Source of the DNA: an uncultured Balneolaceae bacterium
GTDB lineage: Bacteria; Bacteroidota; Rhodothermia; Balneolales; Balneolaceae
DNA: 12,882 nt
Direction of reading: 5' to 3'
NCBI GenBank assembly: GCA_937982515.1
Contig: CALJMB010000005.1
Location: 1-12,882 of the forward strand
Positions 1 to 6,809 of the stretch are shown here, piece after piece (position 1 is the stretch's first letter; the number at the start of each line of letters is the position of its first letter). Under the pieces are notes generated by a model that did not search any database, was not told where the DNA came from, and saw nothing but the letters and a program-made list of their open reading frames with translations. Position numbers and translations under genes: made by a program.

Positions 1-4
1 TGAA

Positions 5-409
5 CTAGGTATTATCCCCCTTTGAAGGGGGTGCAGGGGGATGATTCAGCACCCAGTGCTCAATCACCCGCTCCACGTTGGGCAGGTCTTGCAACACTTC
101 TTCGTCGCTGAACCTCAACACCGCAAATCCTGCCTGTTCCAACTTTTTTTGACGGTCTTGATCCAGTTTCCACTGGTCTTCATAATTATGGGTAATGCCA
201 TCTACTTCAATAATGAGCATTAGCTCTTTGCACATGAAGTCAGCAATGAAGTTCAGCACTGGACGCTGCCGCAGAAATCGGTAACCGTGCACCCGTCTGC
301 CGCGCAGGACTTCTTTCCAGAGCCGGACTTCGGCTTTGGTAGAATTATTTCGGAGTTCCCGGGCCAGCTCTTTTAGGTTTTTGTTGTAGTAGCAGTTGGC
401 TTTGTTCAT
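5..409 (-). CDS. DUF559 family PD-(D/E)XK endonuclease-like protein
   Basis: This 134-residue protein has the DUF559 core, a small nuclease-like domain with a fold related to the very-short-patch repair endonuclease Vsr and to restriction enzymes. The visible motif residues are E27 in the helix following ARELRNNSTKAE, R47-Q48, D57 in FIADF, E68 and D70 in IEVDG, and H74. These match the acidic active-site pattern of the family, so it is probably catalytically intact; its substrate is unknown. Length is normal for a stand-alone member. The last 12 residues (HPPAPPSKGDNT) are encoded by a hairpin repeat (13-44), and an inverted copy of that repeat lies 38 bp upstream of the start. It stands alone, with 199 bp separating it from the next gene. 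Family assignment is strong; a role in repair, defence or repeat mobility is inference only. Confidence 0.9.
   Translation of the reverse strand: MNKANCYYNKNLKELARELRNNSTKAEVRLWKEVLRGRRVHGYRFLRQRPVLNFIADFMCKELMLIIEVDGITHNYEDQWKLDQDRQKKLEQAGFAVLRFSDEEVLQDLPNVERVIEHWVLNHPPAPPSKGDNT
13..44 (-). repeat. C/G-run hairpin repeat, copy 1 of the DUF559-flanking pair
   Basis: Read on the minus strand this is TCATCCCCCTGCA followed by CCCCCTTCAAAGGGGG and ATA. The second half is a palindrome (16-31) with a 7-bp stem. The first C-run can compete for the same G-run, so two exclusive hairpins are possible. The copy lies inside the 3' end of the DUF559 gene and is translated into its C-terminal tail. It could also act as a crude transcription stop for that gene. 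Confidence 0.9.
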
Positions 410-447
410 AATAGCAGATCAGGTTCCGGATTCACTGCCTCTTCGGG

Positions 448-480
448 TCATCCCCCTAGCCCCCTTCAAAGGGGGATGAT
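448..480 (+). repeat. C/G-run hairpin repeat, copy 2 of the DUF559-flanking pair
   Basis: The plus strand reads TCATCCCCCTAG, then CCCCCTTCAAAGGGGG and ATGAT. It matches copy 1 read on the opposite strand except for the short spacer (TAG against TGCA) and one base near the outer end. The two copies are therefore inverted around the DUF559 gene, with both palindromes facing outward. The outer fold TCATCCCCC with GGGGGATGA gives a 9-bp stem; the inner fold CCCCCTT with AAGGGGG gives 7 bp. The rest of the 410-608 gap shows nothing else I can name. Confidence 0.9.
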
Positions 481-608
481 AAAAATTCTTGCACTCACAT
501 TATTCATCAGCTTAAAGAAGAATGATCTATTCATTTCCGTTGAGATTACTCAAATTTGTCTTATGTAAAGGAAAAACTCCAGTGCTTAAAGTGCCCGGGA
601 ATATCTGC

Positions 609-2288
609 TTATTTACCTGCCTCATATACCTTCTCTCCGGCCACCCATGTTTCGAGCACTTCTGTCTGCCAGAGCTCACGAGCCGGAACGTAGAAAATAT
701 CGCGGTCGATTAAGATAAAATCAGCCCATTTACCGGGCTCAAGCGTACCCAGAATACTTTCCTGGCCGGCTGCGTATGCGGCATCTGCCGTAAACGCGCG
801 AAACGCTTCTACCCTCGTCATCCGCTGTCCGGGATACCAGCCTCCTTCGGGTTCTCCCGCATGATTCTGGCGGGTTATAGCTGAATATAACCCGTAGAAC
901 GGGTTAACATGTTCAACAGGGAAGTCGGATCCACCGGCAATGACCGTACCCTGATCCAGAAACCTGCGCCAGGCATACCCGCCGCTGATGCGTTCAGGAC
1001 CTATGCGGTCTTCTGCCATATTCATATCACTGGTGGCGTGGGTGGGCTGCATGGAAGCGATTATATCGAGCTCTTTGAACCTTGGGATGTCTTCCGGCGC
1101 AACGATCTGAGCATGCTCTATACGGTGGCGAAGCTCCTGCCCGCCAAGGCTGTCTTTAACCTGTTCAAAAGCGTCAAGCACAACCCGGTTGGCCCGGTCT
1201 CCAATGGCATGAACGTTTGTCTGGTATCCACGGGAAGCCGCTTTCATTATCATTCCGGTCAGCTCTTCCTGTGAGTAAAACAGCAGTCCCTTGTTCTCCG
1301 GGTCGTCCGAATAAGGGTGCAACATCGCCGCCCCCCGGCTGCCAAGCGCGCCATCGGCATATAACTTCACACTTCTCAATGCCAGCCGGTCATTGGCATA
1401 TGAGCGCACAGGGCCGCTCTCAGAAAGCGTATCAAACACGGAGCCGGTTCCGCCAATCATGGCATATATGCGGACAGTCATTTTCTCTTCATCGGCAAAT
1501 TCCTTATACAAGGCCCATGTATCAGCGTCAATGCCTGCATCGTGCACGCTCGTCAGGCCGTGGGCATTCATCTGGAGCAATGCCTGTTTAAGGGCTTCAC
1601 GGCTCTCGCCGGCCGTCCGGTCCGGCAGGTGTTTCCCGATCAGCTGCATGGCCCCGTCAACGAATATTCCCGTTGGATTTCCTTTGGCGTCACGAATAAT
1701 TTTTCCGTCTGCCGGGTCCTCCGTCTCTTTGGTGATACCCGCCACTTCCATGGCTTTGCTGTTGGCCCATCCTGCATGGCCATCCACACGAGTCAGCCAT
1801 ACCGGGCGGCTGTGTACCGCCTTATCCAGCTCAGATGCCGTTGGGAAACGATTAATGCCCCAATGGGTGTGATTCCATCCTCTGCCCCGGATCCAGGCTG
1901 ACTCCGTGTACTCCTCCGCATATGTTCTTATCCGGCGCAATGCTTCATCCAGCGACTCGGCCCCGGCTACATCGGCGTCCAGCGATTTGTATCCCAGCCC
2001 CATTACGTGCCCATGGGCATCGATCAGGCCGGGAAGCAATACATGGCCTTCTCCGTCGATGACCGTTGCTCCTGATGTGTCAACAGTCTCCGGGAACCCA
2101 TCGGCCGAGACTCCCAGAACTTTACCCTCGCGGAAGGCAATGCTATTGAAGGAAAGCAACTCATTTTCAGCCAGAGTGTACCCTTTTACATTCCGGATAA
2201 CTACTGTACTACCGGTTGAGTTCTGTTGACAGGCTCTCCCTGCCAATGCAATGGAAACAAGAGCGAACATCAGAAAATAAATATGCAT
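609..2288 (-). CDS. YtcJ-like amidohydrolase (Amidohydro_3 family), probably exported
   Basis: A 559-residue metal-dependent hydrolase of the amidohydrolase superfamily, close in layout to YtcJ-type proteins that cleave amide or N-formyl bonds; the substrate cannot be read from sequence. The metal site is visible: H92 and H94 in LPGLIDAHGH, K308 before YADGALGSRG, H360 in NVHAIGDRA, H392 in RHRIEHAQ and D455 in GGSDFPVE. The usual beta-sandwich halves lie at about residues 28-88 and 510-555. Residues 2-17 are a hydrophobic N-terminal segment typical of a signal sequence. C20 follows GRA, which is a poor lipobox, so lipoprotein status is uncertain. The start at 2288 gives the signal peptide, with a weak AAAAGG upstream. 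It lies 72 bp downstream of the Nudix gene and may be transcribed with it. Confidence 0.9.
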   Translation of the reverse strand: MHIYFLMFALVSIALAGRACQQNSTGSTVVIRNVKGYTLAENELLSFNSIAFREGKVLGVSADGFPETVDTSGATVIDGEGHVLLPGLIDAHGHVMGLGYKSLDADVAGAESLDEALRRIRTYAEEYTESAWIRGRGWNHTHWGINRFPTASELDKAVHSRPVWLTRVDGHAGWANSKAMEVAGITKETEDPADGKIIRDAKGNPTGIFVDGAMQLIGKHLPDRTAGESREALKQALLQMNAHGLTSVHDAGIDADTWALYKEFADEEKMTVRIYAMIGGTGSVFDTLSESGPVRSYANDRLALRSVKLYADGALGSRGAAMLHPYSDDPENKGLLFYSQEELTGMIMKAASRGYQTNVHAIGDRANRVVLDAFEQVKDSLGGQELRHRIEHAQIVAPEDIPRFKELDIIASMQPTHATSDMNMAEDRIGPERISGGYAWRRFLDQGTVIAGGSDFPVEHVNPFYGLYSAITRQNHAGEPEGGWYPGQRMTRVEAFRAFTADAAYAAGQESILGTLEPGKWADFILIDRDIFYVPARELWQTEVLETWVAGEKVYEAGK

Positions 2289-2360
2289 AATATGGCCTTT
2301 TGGATGGCTTTACGTTGGCTAAATTTATAATAATGCCGGTAGGATAAAAAATGTCAGCCA

Positions 2361-2843
2361 TCAATGGCCTTTGTGGATGTTAATATTTCGGAAAGAGCCT
2401 TGTATGGCATCGGAATTATTTTTAAGCGTCTCTGCAAGCCCGGAGGGAGCCAGGTTAACCTGATCTAATGTATCCAGCTCAATCCACTTTACATCCTGCA
2501 GGTACTGTTCTTCACCCTGGTGTTCAGGATCGGTTCCCAGTTTCAGGACTCCCCCGGTTTGCGAAACCCCAAAGTAAAACTCTACAGCGTGAAAAGGCGG
2601 CTTTACCAGTTCATTAACGAACACTAACCCGTTAACTTCTACCTCCAGTCCGGTCTCTTCCATAAATTCGCGGCGCAGGCAAGCTTCCAGAGTTTCTCCG
2701 AATTCAAGGCCTCCGCCGGGAGGAGTCCAGATCAGTTCTTCGGTTACAGGAGAATAGAGCTGCACCAATAACACAGCATTATCTTTCACCAGTAAACCAT
2801 TGGCGCGAACGCGAATCTTGTTTTGATAAAGATGAGAGACCAT
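2361..2843 (-). CDS. Nudix hydrolase
   Basis: A 160-residue Nudix protein that should hydrolyse a nucleoside diphosphate linked to another group, using Mg2+ or Mn2+. The Nudix box spans residues 44-66 and is complete: G44, E50, R58-E59, E62-E63, G65, with the usual hydrophobic positions. The preceding strand NGLLVKDNAVLLVQ and the PPGGG turn are typical of the MutT/ADP-ribose group, but residues outside the box do not fix the substrate; a house-cleaning or mRNA-cap-like role cannot be told apart. It sits between pyrG and the amidohydrolase on the same strand, 169 bp after pyrG and 72 bp before the amidohydrolase. The last seven residues or so (RNINIHKGH) are outside the domain. Confidence 0.93.
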   Translation of the reverse strand: MVSHLYQNKIRVRANGLLVKDNAVLLVQLYSPVTEELIWTPPGGGLEFGETLEACLRREFMEETGLEVEVNGLVFVNELVKPPFHAVEFYFGVSQTGGVLKLGTDPEHQGEEQYLQDVKWIELDTLDQVNLAPSGLAETLKNNSDAIQGSFRNINIHKGH

Positions 2844-2855
2844 GGGTTATAGAGA

Positions 2856-3009
2856 GGTTATTGGTTATTAGTTAGCAGGACTCGGTAACTAACCTGGCTG
2901 CCGGTTAAAACATTCATACGCTGTTCCGCATATTTTTATACCTCCCGGTCTCCCCGGCCTCAAATCCTCAGGAGTTTACCTGCTAACCAATAACCAGTAA
3001 CTAATAACC
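2856..3009. repeat. Imperfect inverted repeat of the GGTTATTGGTTA phrase in the pyrG-Nudix gap
   Basis: The left arm (2856-2879) reads GGTTATTGGTT, ATTAGTT, AGCAGG. The complement of 2979-2995 reads GGTTATTGGTTAGCAGG, which is the same arm without the central 7 bases. The right side continues to 3009 with more GGTTATTAGTTACT-type words. The arms enclose about 99 bp without any gene. The right arm ends three bases before the pyrG stop codon, so it may fold in the 3' end of the pyrG message. Confidence 0.75.
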
Positions 3010-3012
3010 AGA

Positions 3013-4665
3013 TCAGCCAATTACCACTTCTTTCCCGTTTGCCGGAATGTATAAGTTGTGTTCTTTGGCGTGATCCAGCGCGGCGTTTACAAAATCGACA
3101 AACAGCGGATGCGGATTGTTTACCGTACTGCATAGCTCAGGGTGAAATTGAACACCCACAAACCAGGGGTGATCTTCCAATTCAATAATTTCGATAAGAT
3201 CCTGGTCCGGATTAATACCCGTCAGGCTCATGCCTTCTTCCACCAGCTTGTAACGCAAATTGTTATTGATCTCGTAACGGTGGCGATGGCGCTCCCGGAA
3301 TAGCTCTTGCCCGTATGCCTGGTACGCTTTAGAGCCTTTTTTGACTTTGCATGCGTACAGACCCAGCCTCATCGTTCCGCCCAGCTCTGCTATATCTTTC
3401 TGGTCGGCCATTAAATTGATAATCGGATATTCCGTATCTGCATCAAATTCGGTACTGTTGGCCGTCTTCCAGCCGCACACGTTTCGCGCGTACTCGATAA
3501 CGGCGCACTGCATGCCCAGGCAAATACCAAAAAAGGGAATGTTCCGGGTACGGGCGTAGGTAACGGCGGCCAGTTTCCCTTCAATGCCCCGGTCTCCGAA
3601 GCCGGGAGCTACAAGAATACCGGATACCCCTTCCAGGCTTTCAGCAACGTTTTCACTATTTAACAAGTCAGACTGGACCCAAACGATATCTACCTGGCAG
3701 TCGTTAACGGCTCCGCTATGGATGAAGGCTTCTACAATTGATTTATATGCGTCGTGATGTTCCACATACTTGCCGACAAGAGCAATTTTTATCTCTGCAG
3801 ATGGATTTCTGACCGCTTCGACAAATTGAATCCATCGCTCCAGCTCAGGTTTCCTTGTCTTTAAATCCAGCTTTTCAATAACCCGTACATCCAGCTCTTC
3901 TTTCTGCATCAACAGCGGGACTTCATAAATGCTCTCCGCATCCAGAGAAGCGATCACATCCTCTCCTTCCACGTTACAAAACTGCGCAATCTTTTTACGG
4001 ATAGCCTCATCCAGCGGATGCTCTGACCGCGCAACAATGATATCCGGCTGAAGGCCGCTTTCCGAAAGGGTCTTTACCGAGTGTTGAGTAGGTTTTGTTT
4101 TGAGCTCGCGGGCAGCCTGCAGATACGGTACCAGCGTGAGATGGATCGAAAGGGTATTTTTCCTCCCCACATCGAAGCGAAACTGGCGCACGGCCTCTAC
4201 ATAGGGCAGGCTTTCGATATCTCCCACGGTACCCCCTATCTCCACAATTACAATATCATAATCTCCCGATTCACCCAGTTTCAGGATGTGAGACTTAATC
4301 TCGTCTGTGATATGGGGAATGACCTGAACCGTTTTACCCAGATAGGCGCCCTGCCGTTCTTTGCTGATTACATCATAGTAAATACGCCCGGTGGTTACGT
4401 TATTTTCTTGTGAAGTCTTTATGTCCAGAAAACGCTCGTAGTGCCCCAGATCCAGATCGGTTTCCGCCCCGTCATCGGTAACGAAAACTTCTCCGTGTTC
4501 ATAAGGGTTCATTGTTCCCGGATCAACGTTGATATATGGGTCCAGTTTCTGAATAGTGACACGCAGGCCACGCGCTACCAGCAAACGGCCCAGAGATGCA
4601 CAAATAATACCTTTTCCCAGTGACGAAGTAACTCCGCCTGTAACGAATATATATTTGGTCGCCAT
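3013..4665 (-). CDS. pyrG: CTP synthase (glutamine-hydrolysing)
   Basis: PyrG makes CTP from UTP, ATP and glutamine, the last step of pyrimidine nucleotide synthesis in the cytoplasm. I start it at 4665 (MATKYIFVTGGVTSSLGKG), giving 550 residues, the normal length. The open frame runs to 4722, but the extra 19 residues (MNEDGKDSILEKP...) lie before the conserved start and are probably untranslated. The synthetase domain has the ATP loop GGVTSSLGKG at residues 10-19 and the conserved DPYINVDPGTM and VEIGGTVGDIES segments. The class I glutaminase domain has nucleophile C382 in GICLGMQ and the H508/E510 pair in GVQFHPE; the triad is complete. It is followed by the Nudix gene and preceded by the phosphodiesterase gene. 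I see no G-run leader of the kind used for iterative-transcription control in Gram-positive pyrG. Confidence 0.98.
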   Translation of the reverse strand: MATKYIFVTGGVTSSLGKGIICASLGRLLVARGLRVTIQKLDPYINVDPGTMNPYEHGEVFVTDDGAETDLDLGHYERFLDIKTSQENNVTTGRIYYDVISKERQGAYLGKTVQVIPHITDEIKSHILKLGESGDYDIVIVEIGGTVGDIESLPYVEAVRQFRFDVGRKNTLSIHLTLVPYLQAARELKTKPTQHSVKTLSESGLQPDIIVARSEHPLDEAIRKKIAQFCNVEGEDVIASLDAESIYEVPLLMQKEELDVRVIEKLDLKTRKPELERWIQFVEAVRNPSAEIKIALVGKYVEHHDAYKSIVEAFIHSGAVNDCQVDIVWVQSDLLNSENVAESLEGVSGILVAPGFGDRGIEGKLAAVTYARTRNIPFFGICLGMQCAVIEYARNVCGWKTANSTEFDADTEYPIINLMADQKDIAELGGTMRLGLYACKVKKGSKAYQAYGQELFRERHRHRYEINNNLRYKLVEEGMSLTGINPDQDLIEIIELEDHPWFVGVQFHPELCSTVNNPHPLFVDFVNAALDHAKEHNLYIPANGKEVVIG

Positions 4666-4754
4666 GAAAAGTTTATTGATTGGAGGTTTCTCTAAAATAG
4701 AATCTTTCCCATCTTCATTCAAACCCTATTGCGACTTTTTTGAACAGCTAATGA

Positions 4755-4818
4755 GATTGAGAGATTGAGTCAATGGGTCAATGAATCAATGAGTCAATGA
4801 GTCAATCGCTCAATGATT
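4755..4818. repeat. 8-bp imperfect tandem repeat (CAATGAGT)
   Basis: Six units stay in strict 8-bp register from 4771 to 4818: CAATGGGT, CAATGAAT, CAATGAGT, CAATGAGT, CAATCGCT, CAATGATT. The 16 bases before them (GATTGAGA, GATTGAGT) look like the same word on the other strand. The array covers the stop codon and last six sense codons of the phosphodiesterase gene and reaches into the pyrG leader. The unit is too short, and spacers are absent, for this to be CRISPR. Confidence 0.9.
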
Positions 4819-5614
4819 CAACAATTCCCGCCAGCACATCCGGTTTATTGGTAAAAATGCCCGTAACTCCCTTGTTTATAAGTTTACGCATCCGGGTCGG
4901 GTTGTCAACGGTATAGATAAAAACGGGAATATCGTGTGTCCTGATATCGGCCAGCCTTTTCCTGTTTAGCTGGTAGTAATTACAGTTAAAAGCATCCGCT
5001 TTATAATCATCCAGCAGCCTCGAAGGCAGTCTTGCTCCGGCCTGCTTTCGCTCATAGAGCAGAGCCACCGGCATATCGGGATCCAGCTCCTTAAGATGCC
5101 GGATAGCGCGATAGTCAAAGCTGGAAAAAAGTACGTGCTTTTCCATTCCGTATTCTTTAACCAATGCAAGGCACTTCTGCTCCACCCCGTTCTCTGCCGT
5201 GTCTGTCACGGCTTCTGTTTTTATTTCTATATTCAAAGCGATCGTACCTGTGGCAAACCCAAGTACTTCCTCAAGAGTTGGAATTCGCTCTCCCTCAAAT
5301 GCCGGGTTCATCCATGAACCGGCATCCAGTTTCTTTAATTCTGCCAGCGTCTGTGCACTCAGCTCTCCCGTCCCGTCAGTATGGCTGTCTAACACCGCAT
5401 CGTGGAACACCACAGGTACGTTGTCTCTGCTTAACTGAATATCCAGCTCAATCATCCCGGCTTTCATATCGGCCGCGGCCCGGAAAGCGGCCATCGTATT
5501 TTCAGGGTAATAAGCACTGGCGCCCCGGTGGGCAATAACAAAGAACCGGTCATCGCCGGAATACAGCTTTGGCAACATGACAGAGGATTTTGAAGAATTG
5601 TTCATCAGAAACAT
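4802..5614 (-). CDS. Glycerophosphodiester phosphodiesterase
   Basis: This 270-residue protein belongs to the GDPD family, which splits glycerophosphodiesters into sn-glycerol-3-phosphate and an alcohol, recycling phospholipid headgroups. The TIM-barrel signature is clear: H29-R30 in IAHRGASAYYPENT, E56 and D58 in IELDIQLS, H71 in VVFHD, and E130/K132 in IEIK. The C-terminal half has the usual FIYTVDNPTRMRKLINKGVTGIFTNKPD. No signal peptide is evident, so it is probably cytoplasmic. Alternative starts at M4 or M13 would not touch the domain. The final residues VESLSD are encoded by an 8-bp tandem repeat (4755-4818), so the tail has probably been reshaped by it. It precedes pyrG by 136 bp on the same strand; co-transcription is possible but not shown. 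Confidence 0.95.
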   Translation of the reverse strand: MFLMNNSSKSSVMLPKLYSGDDRFFVIAHRGASAYYPENTMAAFRAAADMKAGMIELDIQLSRDNVPVVFHDAVLDSHTDGTGELSAQTLAELKKLDAGSWMNPAFEGERIPTLEEVLGFATGTIALNIEIKTEAVTDTAENGVEQKCLALVKEYGMEKHVLFSSFDYRAIRHLKELDPDMPVALLYERKQAGARLPSRLLDDYKADAFNCNYYQLNRKRLADIRTHDIPVFIYTVDNPTRMRKLINKGVTGIFTNKPDVLAGIVESLSD

Positions 5615-5698
5615 TCAGCAATAACGCGCTGTGAGGTTGTAACAGTTTAATGCCTATTCGGTCTGTATAGTCATCAGTAAAGAAGGCCATCCCTCCGG

Positions 5699-5864
5699 TC
5701 AATCCCCCAGCCCCCTTCTCCAAGGGGGAGTTTGGAATGAGCCGGTATCACTAATGAAGACATATATAACAGGAAGAGCCGGTTACTCCAAAAAAGGAAA
5801 ACATACTGTACTGAAAGCAATATCTGTAAGTTCCCCCTTGGAGAAGGGGGCTGGGGGGGTTGAT
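5699..5864. repeat. 166-bp element with inverted C/G-run hairpin ends
   Basis: The left end (5699-5733) reads TCAATCCCCCAG, CCCCCTTCTCC, AAGGGGGAG. The right end read on the minus strand from about 5864 gives TCAACCCCCCCAG, CCCCCTTCTCC, AAGGGGGAA. The two ends match across about 24 consecutive bases and differ by one C-run length change and a base on either side. Each end holds its own hairpin (CCCCCTT, loop CTCC, AAGGGGG) facing inward, and the ends can pair with each other around a loop of about 97 bases. The interior has no convincing gene, but GAGCCGGT occurs twice (near 5739 and 5777). The remainder of the 5615-5951 gap shows nothing else I can support. Confidence 0.85.
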
Positions 5865-5951
5865 CTTCATACCTGGATCCCAAGTATCGTACCCATACAG
5901 CGGCATTTGACTCAAATTGGCTTTCCGGACAACCTTAAACTACCTGAACTA

Positions 5952-6275
5952 TTAATTATCCTGCTCCTTCCTTTCAAGATAGCTTATAAGATCTTTTATC
6001 TGCTTCTTCTGATACAGGATCAAGCCTACGTTGATTCCAAATACTACCATGATAATAACAAAGAACGTCTGGCCCAGCTGTGTTATCCCGAAATAAAATG
6101 AATAGCCGAAGAAAACAATAGCTGCAATGTTAATGATGAGATGAAGCCATCTTGACCGGTCGCGTTTCTCAAGAGCCTCAATTTGTTCCGGAAGCGATAG
6201 CTCTCGCTGATCTTTTTTCAGATGCACCCTCAGATAGGACTGATACCGCTGCTCGTCTTGTCTATAATCTGCCAT
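5952..6275 (-). CDS. Small two-helix membrane protein, unknown function
   Basis: I do not recognise this 107-residue protein. The N-terminal 43 residues are charged and predicted helical (RYQSYLRVHLKKDQRELSLPEQIEALEKRDRSR). Two likely membrane spans follow, at about 44-64 (starting LHLIINIAAIVFFGYSF) and 70-88 (starting TFFVIIMVVFGI), joined by a very short turn. A charged tail (KKQIKDLISYLERKEQDN) closes the protein. Both ends would be on the same side, and the positive charges next to the spans suggest the cytoplasm. Codon use resembles the neighbours, and the frame is free of repeat sequence except that it ends soon after the 5699-5864 element. It follows another two-helix protein on the same strand across a hairpin gap, so the two may be co-expressed. 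Confidence 0.75.
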   Translation of the reverse strand: MADYRQDEQRYQSYLRVHLKKDQRELSLPEQIEALEKRDRSRWLHLIINIAAIVFFGYSFYFGITQLGQTFFVIIMVVFGINVGLILYQKKQIKDLISYLERKEQDN

Positions 6276-6320
6276 ACTGGTTTAACAATTCATGAAAAGA
6301 AAGGTTACAGGTAGCCATAA

Positions 6321-6365
6321 AATTGGGAATTAGGAATGAATGAGGCCCATTCCCAATTCCTAATT
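6321..6365. repeat. AATTCCTAATT-phrase hairpin between two small genes
   Basis: The arms 6321-6338 (AATTGGGAATTAGGAATG) and 6348-6365 (CATTCCCAATTCCTAATT) pair at 16 of 18 positions, with a 9-base loop; one of the two exceptions is a G-T wobble. The right arm runs into further AATTCCT words up to the stop codon at 6375. It lies between the two small membrane-protein genes and could stop or stabilise their message, but no U-run follows it. Confidence 0.85.
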
Positions 6366-6374
6366 CCTAATTCA

Positions 6375-6725
6375 TTAATTCTGCGCATCGATGACCCTTC
6401 GGATAGCGTTTCCCAACAGCTTGTCCGGATTTCTGACTTTTGTAACCGATGTGTATAAAAAGTAGATTCCAAGCATAACCGTAACACTTGCAAACATGCT
6501 AAGTATAGTAGACACCCATAATGGCCGTATCAGGCCCAGCAGTGAAATCAAAACAACAGCGCCGCCCAGTACAATCTGACAAAAAGCGGCCAGGGTATGA
6601 AGGGTATTCAGTGAATGGACCTGCTCAACAATCCCCGATAATTTCGAACTATAGTTTGAGGAATTCGTTAAGTTTGATGACTCGAATGACGGACCTTTCC
6701 CTTTGTTGTATTCATGAAAATCCAT
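6375..6725 (-). CDS. Small two-helix membrane protein, Ser/Asn-rich N-terminus, unknown function
   Basis: This 116-residue protein is not one I recognise. Residues 12-30 are rich in serine and asparagine (FESSNLTNSSNYSSKLSG) and probably disordered. Two hydrophobic spans follow at about 44-66 (LHTLAAFCQIVLGGAVVLIS...) and 70-93 (WVSTILSMFASVTVMLGIYF...), then a basic tail (KVRNPDKLLGNAIRRVIDAQN). The hairpin of two membrane helices with both ends on one side is the same plan as the protein encoded next downstream (5952-6275), although I see no sequence similarity between them. The gene is divergent from rlmB, with an 84-bp shared upstream region. The start at 6725 is the first ATG of the frame. 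Confidence 0.75.
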   Translation of the reverse strand: MDFHEYNKGKGPSFESSNLTNSSNYSSKLSGIVEQVHSLNTLHTLAAFCQIVLGGAVVLISLLGLIRPLWVSTILSMFASVTVMLGIYFLYTSVTKVRNPDKLLGNAIRRVIDAQN

Positions 6726-6809
6726 AAGCCAGGCTCCTAAATTTTAAACTTCCTGCAGTGTGTACAAGTTAATTGAAATTATCGAATTGTCAATCCTTAA
6801 CATCAAATA

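Noticed and set aside
4666..4801. Riboswitch or G-run attenuator upstream of pyrG
   Set aside because: No G-run at the likely transcript start and no recognisable aptamer; the region is mainly the 8-bp tandem repeat.
5831..5860. G-quadruplex from the G-runs in the 166-bp element
   Set aside because: Only two adjacent G-runs occur on one strand in each end, and four are needed within one molecule; hairpin pairing with the C-runs is the better explanation.
5674..6101. Open frames of 69 and 115 residues over the 166-bp element
   Set aside because: Both are open because of the hairpin ends, and one continues antisense to the small membrane-protein gene.
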